This document shows, one piece after another, positions 32,913-39,230 of a stretch of DNA of 50,782 nt. Both the position numbers and the translations under genes were made by a program. Position 1 is the stretch's first letter. Every line of letters begins with the position of its first letter. Source of the DNA: an uncultured Megasphaera sp. (GTDB taxonomy: Bacteria; Bacillota; Negativicutes; Veillonellales; Megasphaeraceae); assembly GCA_900540735.1 (NCBI GenBank), contig UQHB01000017.1, positions 1 through 50,782 of the forward strand, given 5' to 3'. The notes under the pieces were generated by a model, which did not search any database, was not told the origin of the DNA, and saw only the letters and a list, made by a program, of their open reading frames with translations.

Positions 32913-33794
32913 ATGAAAAAGTTACAATGGGTGAAACGGCAGGCTATTTTGACGGATATGCAGATGGTATATCTATTAACGAAAGGCGACGCGTATCTCG
33001 TGATTTGGTATTTGCTGGAAGATTTGGCGGCATCTATAAATGATGATGGGAAAATCTACGTTTCTCCTAGTCAGTCTATGACGGTAGAGTTCTTGGCGAA
33101 GACGATTCGGCGGAGTAAAAAGCAGGTCGAGAAAGCTTTGGATGTGTACGAAGCGATTGATTTACTGGCTCGTGAAGAAGCAGGGAATTTGCAGCTTCTT
33201 ACGTGGAACAAGATTCAGGATTATGCCAGGCTCGAAAAGCAGCGAGAGCAGAATCGCCAGCGTCAAGCGAAATACCGCGAGCGTCACGGAAACGACGATA
33301 GCCCACGAGGTAAAGCGGAAGAAACCGGCGACGGTGATGGTTTCGTAGCGTTGCCACAGCAATATGAGAGCGTGGAGAAAGTGGCACAACAGGCTGTGTC
33401 TGCTGGTGATGTACAGCAAGTTATGGCACATTACCAACAGTCTTGGGGCCAAGTGAGTCCTATGATTGCCGAGAAGTTAGGCGTTTTTACGAAACAATGG
33501 GGTAGTGAAGCCGTTTGTACGGCTATGGATATAGCTAAGGAGAACGGTACCAATAATATTAATTATATTCGTGCTGTCTTAGAGAACAGCAACGGTCGTC
33601 CACAGCGAAAGGAGTCTGCTCATGACCAATGGCAAAGAAAAGTTAATCAGTGCCTTGCTGAACTGTTTCCAGAGAATCGACAACAAGGAGCCGAACACGG
33701 AGAAGCTCCAGTACATGAAGGAGGCCTTGCCGTCGATGACAGAAGACGAGAGTCAGGAGCTCATCATACGCTTACTCAGGCGATGCAAATATGA
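32913..33794 (+). CDS. phage replisome organiser-like / DnaD-like replication protein
   Basis: A 293-residue protein. The N-terminal part (about 1-115) resembles the winged-helix replisome-organiser domain of phage replication initiators (LLEDLAASINDDGKIYVSPS, then LAKTIRRSKKQVEKALDVYE). A Gln/Arg-rich linker follows, then a DnaD-like helical part at about 160-230 (PMIAEKLGVFTKQWGSEAVCTAMDIA, then NINYIRAVLENS). The last 58 residues are encoded in DNA that also encodes the start of the next gene in another frame and look like poor protein sequence (QQGAEHGEAPVHEGG), so the true end could be earlier or a frameshift is present. ATG behind GAGG. Confidence 0.75.
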   Translation: MKKLQWVKRQAILTDMQMVYLLTKGDAYLVIWYLLEDLAASINDDGKIYVSPSQSMTVEFLAKTIRRSKKQVEKALDVYEAIDLLAREEAGNLQLLTWNKIQDYARLEKQREQNRQRQAKYRERHGNDDSPRGKAEETGDGDGFVALPQQYESVEKVAQQAVSAGDVQQVMAHYQQSWGQVSPMIAEKLGVFTKQWGSEAVCTAMDIAKENGTNNINYIRAVLENSNGRPQRKESAHDQWQRKVNQCLAELFPENRQQGAEHGEAPVHEGGLAVDDRRRESGAHHTLTQAMQI

Positions 33795-34164
33795 GCCGAC
33801 TATTGCGGAAATCATGGATAAGTGGCGCACGCTGAAACGGTGCCAGCGCGCTGTCTTTGTGCCGCAACAGAGAGAAGACAAGCGCGTCTTTAGTCCGAAA
33901 ATAGCGAAGCTCTTGGCTGATACGCGGCGCGCCATACAGCGGGGCGAGGCTGTGCCGGGTGTGGTCGTCGATAGTATGCTTATTACGTTTGCGCGGAGTT
34001 TTTTCCCAGGTATTAGTTTGGAGACCATTACGCGGAATAAATTGGAGTTGTCTTGTTGCCTAATGGAACAGCAACGAGAGCTGGAGGAGAATTGCCGGTA
34101 TCGCACGGTGCCGGTCATGGATAGTGATGGCGAGATTACGTGTTGTATGCGCAAAATAGTGTAG
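33622..34164 (+). CDS. phage-type replication accessory protein, possible helicase-loader (G39P-like)
   Basis: A 180-residue protein with a strong start (AAAGGAG at 33609-33615, ATG 33622). Residues 35-70 (MTEDESQELIIRLLRRCKYEPTIAEIMDKWRTL) resemble the pattern of SPP1 G39P-like helicase loaders, in which a helical bundle ends in a PTIAEI-type motif. The gene follows a DnaD-like gene, the usual order of phage replication modules. It shares 173 nt with that gene in a different frame. The family call is from pattern only. Confidence 0.6.
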   Translation: MTNGKEKLISALLNCFQRIDNKEPNTEKLQYMKEALPSMTEDESQELIIRLLRRCKYEPTIAEIMDKWRTLKRCQRAVFVPQQREDKRVFSPKIAKLLADTRRAIQRGEAVPGVVVDSMLITFARSFFPGISLETITRNKLELSCCLMEQQRELEENCRYRTVPVMDSDGEITCCMRKIV

Positions 34165-34182
34165 TGAAAGGAGGCAAACCGT

Positions 34183-34434
34183 ATGATGAATGGCATTTTA
34201 TCTTTTTTGAGGAATCTCGATAAGAGAAGGCTTATCTTTGTGTTGCAGAAGTTGTTAAATGGCGTATTTCCTACAAGGCCGTTTGTGGAGTGTGGAAAGG
34301 GCGATGTGTGTCCTTGTCCGTATGGGCGTGAGGGAAAGGTTACGTCTGTGACAGGTATTGCGACTGCGTCAGAGTGTGCGAGTGTACGCATTGGGAACAT
34401 AGGTGGTCGAGATACAGAAATGAGTATTTTATAA
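34183..34434 (+). CDS. small hypothetical protein
   Basis: An 83-residue protein with strong ribosome-binding site AAAGGAGG (34168-34175). The N-terminal 30 residues form a hydrophobic and basic helix (ILSFLRNLDKRRLIFVLQKLL). The middle has a short Cys cluster (VECGKGDVCPCPYG) that could bind a metal. No family is recognised. It lies between the replication genes and the amidase, in the same direction with small gaps. Confidence 0.5.
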   Translation: MMNGILSFLRNLDKRRLIFVLQKLLNGVFPTRPFVECGKGDVCPCPYGREGKVTSVTGIATASECASVRIGNIGGRDTEMSIL

Positions 34435-34443
34435 GGAGGTTAC

Positions 34444-34980
34444 ATGAATATTTATTTGAATCCGGGTCATGATAGAACGCTGGATAGTGGTGCTGTGAAC
34501 CGTAATTTGAATTTGCGTGAGTGCGATTTGGCGTATGAGTTGGCGCAGCTTGTGAAGACGTATTTGGAGCGGCACGGCATGCATGTCGTGATTGGGCAGA
34601 ATGATGATTTGTATCTGATTTGTGATGAGGCGAATGGCTGGGTGGCGGATTATTTTATATCGATTCACTTCAATGCTTTTAATAAGAGGGCCACCGGCAC
34701 GGAGACGCTCGTTAGTGGCAGTCTTGATAGTTTGCTCTTAGGGCACTCGATTCAGGCGAATCTGAAGGCTGTCTTATGTCTTCCTGACAGGGGGATTAAG
34801 GAGCGTCCTGGTATGTTTGTCTTGCGGAATACGGCGATGCCGGCGGTACTGGTCGAGGTGTGTTTCCTGGATAATGATTATGATGTGAAGCGGTATTTCG
34901 ATAAGAAGGATGAGGTTGCGAGGGCTATCGCTACGGGGATTGTGCAGTTCGTGAGACAGAGTGAAATGTCGGCAGCATAA
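34444..34980 (+). CDS. N-acetylmuramoyl-L-alanine amidase (Amidase_3), phage-lysin type
   Basis: A 178-residue single-domain amidase related to the one at 39-584. Motifs are LNPGHDRTLDSGA near residues 5-17, SIHFNAF near 76 and LVEVCFLDNDYD near 137, where the family usually has LVE(L/I)GF(I/L)SN; the catalytic Glu is kept. There is no signal peptide. The ATG follows AAGGAGG (34433-34439). It is unusual to find a lysin directly behind replication genes; this points to a rearranged or minimal prophage. Confidence 0.85.
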   Translation: MNIYLNPGHDRTLDSGAVNRNLNLRECDLAYELAQLVKTYLERHGMHVVIGQNDDLYLICDEANGWVADYFISIHFNAFNKRATGTETLVSGSLDSLLLGHSIQANLKAVLCLPDRGIKERPGMFVLRNTAMPAVLVEVCFLDNDYDVKRYFDKKDEVARAIATGIVQFVRQSEMSAA

Positions 34981-35090
34981 CAGCGTATGGGAGGCGGTCG
35001 AGGTAGGGAACGCGATGCTAGTATCTGGGAGGGAGCATGCGTGCGACCATCCAAACATAATAAATTTAACGGAAGAAAGGAGGGATAGGT

Positions 35091-35312
35091 ATGGCAAAAC
35101 GTACGGGTATTTTGGCGAAGATGAAAATCGTCTATAAGTACAGTGATGTGAACGGCGATGTATTAGAGCGTAGCAAAACTTTCAGTAATTTGAAGTGTGA
35201 CCAGGCGGCAGAGAAGATTCTCGCAGCTGGTAATGCGCTCGGTTCGTTGCAGGAAGATACGGTAGACAGCATTCGGGAAATCGCTGAATATGAATTAATG
35301 GAAACAGCGTAA
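35091..35312 (+). CDS. DUF1659 domain-containing protein
   Basis: A 73-residue protein. KMKIVYKYSDVNGDVLERSKTFSNLK, followed by AAGNALGSLQEDTVDSI, fits DUF1659, a small family often next to DUF2922 genes in Firmicutes. The ATG follows AAAGGAGGGA (35079-35088). The 110 nt before it are G-rich and hold no gene I can support. It is separated from its DUF2922 partner by repeat copy 4. Function unknown. Confidence 0.8.
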   Translation: MAKRTGILAKMKIVYKYSDVNGDVLERSKTFSNLKCDQAAEKILAAGNALGSLQEDTVDSIREIAEYELMETA

Positions 35313-35328
35313 AAACCGAGGAGAGAGC

Positions 35329-35405
35329 GGCAGTGAGGGTACTTTTACAGCTTAAGACCTTCGGTATGCGCTTTAAAAAGTACCCTCACTGCCTAACATC
35401 TTCAG
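35329..35405 (+). repeat. hairpin repeat family, copy 4 (inside a gene pair)
   Basis: Arms GGCAGTGAGGGTACTTTT (35329-35346) and its exact complement (35376-35393). The 29-nt apical part (35347-35375) has inner pairs AGC/GCT and ACC/GGT, a TTC loop and unpaired TTAAG and ATGC. The tag is slightly diverged (ACATCTTCAG, 35396-35405). The ACATATGCTTGGA flank of copies 1-3 is missing. It lies in the 127-nt gap between the DUF1659 and DUF2922 genes and would be part of their mRNA. Confidence 0.85.
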
Positions 35406-35439
35406 ATTTTACGAGTATAAGAAGAAAGGAGGGATACGT

Positions 35440-35670
35440 ATGGTTACTTCGGAGACGAAAAATTTACAGCTTGAGTTTGCTTGTGCAGACGGCAAGAAAA
35501 TGAGTTTTTCTTTAGTGAATCCTAAGACAGACCTGAAGAAGGCTGATGTCGATACGGCTGTGGCGACGGTGATTGCGCAGAATGTCTTTGCTAATAAGGA
35601 CAACGCAGCGCTCGCGGCACTCCACGCAGCACGAATCGTGAGCAAAACGGTCGAGTCTATTGACGCGTAG
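35440..35670 (+). CDS. DUF2922 domain-containing protein
   Basis: A 76-residue protein. NLQLEFACADGKKMSFSLVNPKTDLKKADVDTAV matches DUF2922 as I know it, the usual companion of DUF1659. The ATG follows AAAGGAGGGA (35426-35435), nearly identical to the site of the DUF1659 gene. It ends a transcript with a terminator 16 nt downstream. Function unknown. Confidence 0.8.
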   Translation: MVTSETKNLQLEFACADGKKMSFSLVNPKTDLKKADVDTAVATVIAQNVFANKDNAALAALHAARIVSKTVESIDA

Positions 35671-35686
35671 CAAGTAAATAGGAAGG

Positions 35687-35720
35687 CTCTCTTGGAGAGG
35701 ATTCTCCAAGGGAGTTTTCT
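35687..35720 (+). terminator. terminator after the DUF2922 gene
   Basis: CTCTCTTGGAGA (35687-35698) pairs with TCTCCAAGGGAG (with one wobble) and is followed by TTTTCT. Confidence 0.7.
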
Positions 35721-35831
35721 GCATACATATAGTATTACTTAAAAAAATTAAGTATAGCCTGTATAATGATGCGTTATTATACAATAGGTTATACAAAATT
35801 TACGTATAATAAAACAGGTAAAGGTGTTTTC

Positions 35832-35957
35832 ATGCATGATAAAATAAAATATGTAACCCCCTATCTTTTTTGGAGGGACTCTGTCATAATGGAAGCAACA
35901 AGAAGCATGCATCGTGTAATAATCAGAAAGGACGTACAATCATATGATGACGTATAG
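35832..35957 (+). CDS. possible 41-residue leader ORF before the sigma-like gene
   Basis: An ATG 5 nt after AAAGGTG opens a 41-codon frame (MHDKIKYVTPYLFWRD at the start) whose stop lies 14 nt inside the sigma-like gene, so its translation would deliver ribosomes to that start. A TATAAT is at 35805-35810 and another at 35762-35767, neither with a good -35. No family is recognised; it may be a chance frame. Confidence 0.3.
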   Translation: MHDKIKYVTPYLFWRDSVIMEATRSMHRVIIRKDVQSYDDV

Positions 35958-36792
35958 GCAGTTGATTCGCCAAGCCCAACGGGGTGAGGCGGAAGCAGCC
36001 AAAGAGATTATTGAATTATTTGACCGTATGATTATAAAAAATGCGTGGGATTTTACGAATCATTTTCCGACTATATTTCCTGATACGGAAGAGGCCCAGG
36101 CCATTGGCCGCTGTGCCATGATTGAGGGCATTTATGACTATGATTTAACAGAACCTATGGATGTCCCCTTATATTTTACGGCCAAAATGAATGTCCATTT
36201 CCTGCGGGCTAAGCGCGCTGTCGAACGGCAAGACAAGGGGCGAAATGCCAAGGAAGAGAAGAAAGCACTGGAGCTGCAACAGCCCATTACGGCAGTGGCA
36301 GACCGCAACGATATGCTGCCTCTGGATTTGGTCATTCACCGCGATGATGCAACATCGCTCGTCAAGGCTATACACCAGCTGACACGGCGAGAACGGGAGT
36401 TGTTGACGCGTAAGTATGAGCAAGGCCAGTCGCTCGCGGCCATTGCCCGGGCTATGGGCTTGTCGCGCAAGCATGTGAGTGCCATGCACAGCAAGGCCTT
36501 GCAACGGCTCCACCGGATTTTAACTACACTTCCCAGAGAGGATGAGGAATATATGAAACAGTATATCGGTAAACCATGGAAAGAAATTCCCCAGGAGGAA
36601 CAGCAGTTTTTCTTGAAAGGCTCGAAAATCAAGGGCTTTTCGATGCAGCCCGACGGGTCTTGCTCGAAAGGATACTTTTGGTTTGACAAGTACGGGACGT
36701 ATGTGGACGGCGCGTCCCATCAGGCGTGGAATGGCATGCAGTATTGCAATAGTATGTTTATTGCGCCTGATAGTATTGTCCGGAAGTGCTAA
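35944..36792 (+). CDS. sigma-70-like RNA polymerase factor with C-terminal extension
   Basis: A 282-residue protein. The N-terminal part resembles sigma region 2 in general layout (helical, LIRQAQRGEAEAAKEIIELFD). A clear region 4 HTH is at about 145-190: LTRRERELLTRKYEQGQSLAAIARAMGLSRKHVS. After it, about 80 residues with a different character follow (IGKPWKEIPQEEQQFFLKGSKIKG, then SKGYFWFDKYGTYVDGASHQAW), rich in Gly and aromatic residues, not a usual sigma tail. The ATG follows AAAGGACG. It could be an element-borne sigma factor controlling nearby genes. A terminator follows. Confidence 0.75.
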   Translation: MMTYRQLIRQAQRGEAEAAKEIIELFDRMIIKNAWDFTNHFPTIFPDTEEAQAIGRCAMIEGIYDYDLTEPMDVPLYFTAKMNVHFLRAKRAVERQDKGRNAKEEKKALELQQPITAVADRNDMLPLDLVIHRDDATSLVKAIHQLTRRERELLTRKYEQGQSLAAIARAMGLSRKHVSAMHSKALQRLHRILTTLPREDEEYMKQYIGKPWKEIPQEEQQFFLKGSKIKGFSMQPDGSCSKGYFWFDKYGTYVDGASHQAWNGMQYCNSMFIAPDSIVRKC

Positions 36793-36816
36793 GGAGCCGT
36801 AAAAGCCATTAAAAAG

Positions 36817-36850
36817 AGGACTATGTGTGATGACGCATAGTCCTTTTTGT
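36817..36850 (+). terminator. terminator after the sigma-like gene
   Basis: AGGACTATG (36817-36825) pairs with CATAGTCCT (36836-36844), followed by TTTTT. Confidence 0.8.
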
Positions 36851-36900
36851 GTTGGCAAGATTGATTTTTGAGAAGGAATATCGCAAGAGACGGAGCATAT

Positions 36901-36930
36901 TTGCGTTGAAAAGTTGTTTCGTACTATAAT
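36901..36930 (+). promoter_or_regulatory. promoter of the HNH-nuclease gene pair
   Basis: TTGCGT (36901-36906) and TATAAT (36925-36930), 18 nt apart, about 38 nt before the first ATG. Confidence 0.55.
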
Positions 36931-36967
36931 AAAAGAAATATCTTTACGTATGTAAGGAGGCAAGGTA

Positions 36968-37285
36968 ATGCAAATGCTGTATTTACATCGGTATGCCGAA
37001 ATGCTTCGAGCAAGGGGAAACGGTACATTAGCCAATGATGTTGCGCAAACAGAAAAGGACGTGGGAGAAGCATACATGCAATCATATGCTTTTCTGAGCC
37101 ATGTTAACATGAGAGTCCTCGATACGGTTTCAGAAGTCATGAAGGATACAGTACAAGGATGTTGTATTTGTAGTGAAAACGATGCTATTTTGTTTCAAAC
37201 TAATCGCTTAGAAGAACCGGTCATTCTGCAGTGTATGCCTACAAGTAGGGAATGTCCAAGTATAGGTGGTGATGGAGGATGGTAA
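36968..37285 (+). CDS. hypothetical protein overlapping the HNH nuclease gene
   Basis: A 105-residue protein. The N-terminal 60 residues are helical and charged (LHRYAEMLRARGNGTLANDVAQ). The C-terminal part holds four Cys (GCCICSEND, then LQCMPTSREC) that could bind a metal. AAGGAGG (36953-36959) sets the ATG. It overlaps the nuclease gene by 7 nt, which is strong evidence that the two are co-translated and act together. No family is recognised; it may be a regulator or immunity-like partner of the nuclease. Confidence 0.6.
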   Translation: MQMLYLHRYAEMLRARGNGTLANDVAQTEKDVGEAYMQSYAFLSHVNMRVLDTVSEVMKDTVQGCCICSENDAILFQTNRLEEPVILQCMPTSRECPSIGGDGGW

Positions 37286-38391
37286 CAAAACGAGACGTGC
37301 CTCGCGATAGAGATTTAGTATTGCCTGTGTTTTTGGCGTTAACAGAACTGGGCGGAACAGGGAACAATCTTGCGATTTTTCAGCGCGTTGTTGCCAATTT
37401 ACAACTCTCTCCGGCAATATTAGCCGTCGCACATAATGATAAAGGAGGCAGTGAGCTAGCGTACCGTATGCGCTGGGCACGGACCTATTTGAAACGATGT
37501 GGCATTATAGATAACATCAAGTCCGGCGTATGGATGATTTTGCCAGCGTACCAGCAAGTGACCTATGTTGATTGTGATATGGTCATGAAATATGGCCATT
37601 CGAATACACCGATGGATCAGATTCCGGCACAGTTTCAGAAGCGTCCTTGGTCTCGCGTAGAGCTTGTGTTGATGCTAGGCTTGTATTATCGGTTGCCTTG
37701 GAGCCAGTGCCAGCAAGAACCCTTCGAGGTGCAGAAACTAGCTCGTGAAATGGGACGCTCCGTTGTAGCGGTGATGGCTGTCATGTATCAATTTGCCTCG
37801 CTTGATGACACGCTAATACAGCGTCCCCAAGTTGGGCAAGTAGACGATACGGTACGGACTATTTGGCAAGAATTTGTACACCATCCATGGCAACTTGCAC
37901 AAAACCAAGCGTACATACGCGAAGACCTCGCCACGGCAAATACAACTGTATATTCTGAAGACATACCGATTGGGTATAATCAAAAACGAACTGTATCGCA
38001 ACGGGTTGGACAACAGTTCTTTCGTCAAGCCGTGCTCAGTAATTATGGGAACCGTTGTTGTATGACTGGAATTGCCATACCGACGCTTCTCGTGGCGAGC
38101 CATATTAAACCGTGGAAAGATAGTGATGATGCTACGGAAAAAGCAAATCCTCAAAACGGCTTGTGTTTAAATGCGTTGCATGATAAAGCTTTTGATGCTG
38201 GCCTCATTACGGTAGACAACCAATATCGGATTGTCATATCTGAGGTCTTGAAAAAGGACGCCCATATGGATGATGTAACGAAGAGCTTTATTTGCGCTAA
38301 AGAAGGCGAAACTATCCAGTTGCCAGAACGGGGAAAACCGAGCAAAGTGTTCTTAACGTATCATCAAGATTGTGTCTTTCTGCACGCATGA
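37279..38391 (+). CDS. Mrr_N-like winged-helix plus HNH endonuclease, probable restriction or defence nuclease
   Basis: A 370-residue protein. The first 95 residues resemble an Mrr N-terminal winged helix (LPVFLALTELGG, then ELAYRMRWARTYLKRCGIIDN). The C-terminal third is an HNH_2-type nuclease: FFRQAVLSNYGNRCCMTGIAIPTLLVASHIKPW with the active-site His near residue 275, then NPQNGLCLNALHDKAFDAGL. This layout is known from modification-dependent or stand-alone restriction enzymes; no methyltransferase is adjacent. The ATG lies directly behind GGAGG with almost no spacing, so a GTG at 37297 is a possible alternative start. A terminator lies at 38455. Confidence 0.8.
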   Translation: MVTKRDVPRDRDLVLPVFLALTELGGTGNNLAIFQRVVANLQLSPAILAVAHNDKGGSELAYRMRWARTYLKRCGIIDNIKSGVWMILPAYQQVTYVDCDMVMKYGHSNTPMDQIPAQFQKRPWSRVELVLMLGLYYRLPWSQCQQEPFEVQKLAREMGRSVVAVMAVMYQFASLDDTLIQRPQVGQVDDTVRTIWQEFVHHPWQLAQNQAYIREDLATANTTVYSEDIPIGYNQKRTVSQRVGQQFFRQAVLSNYGNRCCMTGIAIPTLLVASHIKPWKDSDDATEKANPQNGLCLNALHDKAFDAGLITVDNQYRIVISEVLKKDAHMDDVTKSFICAKEGETIQLPERGKPSKVFLTYHQDCVFLHA

Positions 38392-38430
38392 CATTAAAAT
38401 GCTTAGCCCCATAGAAAGGAGTTGGCAGAA

Positions 38431-38529
38431 ATGGAACCGATGATTATAAGAAAGCCCGTTCACAACCTTAGGTGGACGGTTTTTTTATGGTGGTGTTGCA
38501 TTCCCCTATATATTCTATTTTGCTACTAA
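38431..38529 (+). CDS. possible 32-residue hydrophobic peptide running through a terminator
   Basis: An ATG 9 nt after AAAGGAG (38415-38421) opens 32 codons ending in a strongly hydrophobic, aromatic tail (FLWWCCIPLYILFCY). The terminator-like hairpin 38456-38479 and its eight T residues lie inside the frame, so a terminated mRNA would lack the stop codon. It may be a real small membrane peptide or a by-chance frame over a terminator. Confidence 0.3.
   Translation: MEPMIIRKPVHNLRWTVFLWWCCIPLYILFCY
38455..38487 (+). terminator. terminator after the HNH nuclease gene
   Basis: CCGTTCAC (38456-38463) pairs with GTGGACGG (38472-38479) with one G-T pair, followed by eight T residues. Confidence 0.7.
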
Positions 38530-38569
38530 AAATGGGTTTACAAAGAAATCTATTTTTTGTAAAATAGAA
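38513..38569 (+). promoter_or_regulatory. promoter with nested inverted repeats upstream of the Rrf2 gene
   Basis: TTTACA (38537-38542) and TAAAAT (38560-38565), 17 nt apart. Two inverted repeats surround it: TTTACAAA (38537-38544) with TTTGTAAA (38556-38563), and TTCTATTTT (38513-38521) with AAAATAGAA (38561-38569). A further TTTGTAAAGAAAT stands at 38597-38609. The dyads overlap the promoter and are candidates for autoregulation by the Rrf2 protein. The 150-nt leader that follows contains a small CAGCC/GGCTG hairpin before the start; I recognise no riboswitch in it. Confidence 0.6.
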
Positions 38570-38725
38570 TTATAAAACACAGTGTACGAAACTATATTTG
38601 TAAAGAAATAATAAGAATTGTATCTGTAGAGAAGACAGGACTAGGTAAGACATGAGCTGACCGTAAGCGTGTAGAGCGGATTATCAGCCATGAAGGCTGT
38701 AATTTATAAGTAAAGGGGAATGAAT

Positions 38726-39151
38726 GTGATTATTACAAGAGAAACAGAATATGCTGTACGGATTTTACGGTCTTTGGTGAATTTGAATATAAAGAACATT
38801 CGTGAAATTAGTGATGAACAAGCAATACCGCGTCAATTTGCCTACAAGATTTCCAAAAAGATGGAACGGGCCGGATTTATTGACATTGTGCGCGGTGCTC
38901 AAGGTGGCTGCCGCTTGGCGAAGGATTTACGGGATATTTCCTTAATGGACTTGATTCGCGTTGTAGACAAGGAAAATATGACGAGCCACTGCCTCGATGA
39001 TAGTTCGACTTGTGTGTACAAGCAGCAGTTTGACGAATGCAGCATCCAAGAGTCGTTCGACCAGATACAGCGCGATTTGATGGACTATTTTTCGTCTATT
39101 TCGTTGTATTCTTTTATTTTCCGGGACCGGCCTATTGCAGAATTGGAATAG
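38726..39151 (+). CDS. Rrf2 family transcriptional regulator, probable Fe-S sensor
   Basis: A 141-residue regulator. The GTG at 38726 is preferred over an ATG six bases upstream, because AAAGGGG then has normal spacing and the protein begins IITRETEYAVRILRSL, as family members do. The winged HTH follows (ISDEQAIPRQFAYKISKKMERAGFI). Three Cys (89, 96, 105; HCLDDSSTC, then QFDEC) sit where IscR-type proteins bind an Fe-S cluster, so it may sense iron, oxygen or sulfur status. Its location 2.1 kb upstream of a sulfur operon is suggestive only. Confidence 0.88.
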   Translation: MIITRETEYAVRILRSLVNLNIKNIREISDEQAIPRQFAYKISKKMERAGFIDIVRGAQGGCRLAKDLRDISLMDLIRVVDKENMTSHCLDDSSTCVYKQQFDECSIQESFDQIQRDLMDYFSSISLYSFIFRDRPIAELE

Positions 39152-39169
39152 GTGAGCCTGCGTGTGCAT

Positions 39170-39221
39170 TTTACTTTTGCTATTCTTTCCTGTATACTAT
39201 AAGGTATACAGGAAAGAATAG
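39170..39221 (+). promoter_or_regulatory. promoter inside an 18-bp perfect inverted repeat
   Basis: TTTACT (39170-39175) and TATACT (39193-39198), 17 nt apart. The -10 lies within a perfect inverted repeat: CTATTCTTTCCTGTATAC (39180-39197), spacer TATAAG, and the exact complement at 39204-39221, which ends in the ribosome-binding site of the next gene. It could be an operator or, as RNA from a farther upstream start, a hairpin hiding the ribosome-binding site. Confidence 0.7.
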
Positions 39222-39230
39222 GAGAAGTTA

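Noticed and set aside
13105..35405. The four hairpin repeats as a CRISPR array
   Set aside because: The copies are kilobases apart, in both orientations, and palindromic over 65 nt; no spacers or cas genes are present.
36968..38391. Classic toxin-antitoxin system
   Set aside because: The nuclease is too large and has an Mrr_N plus HNH layout; the small partner has no antitoxin DNA-binding motif.
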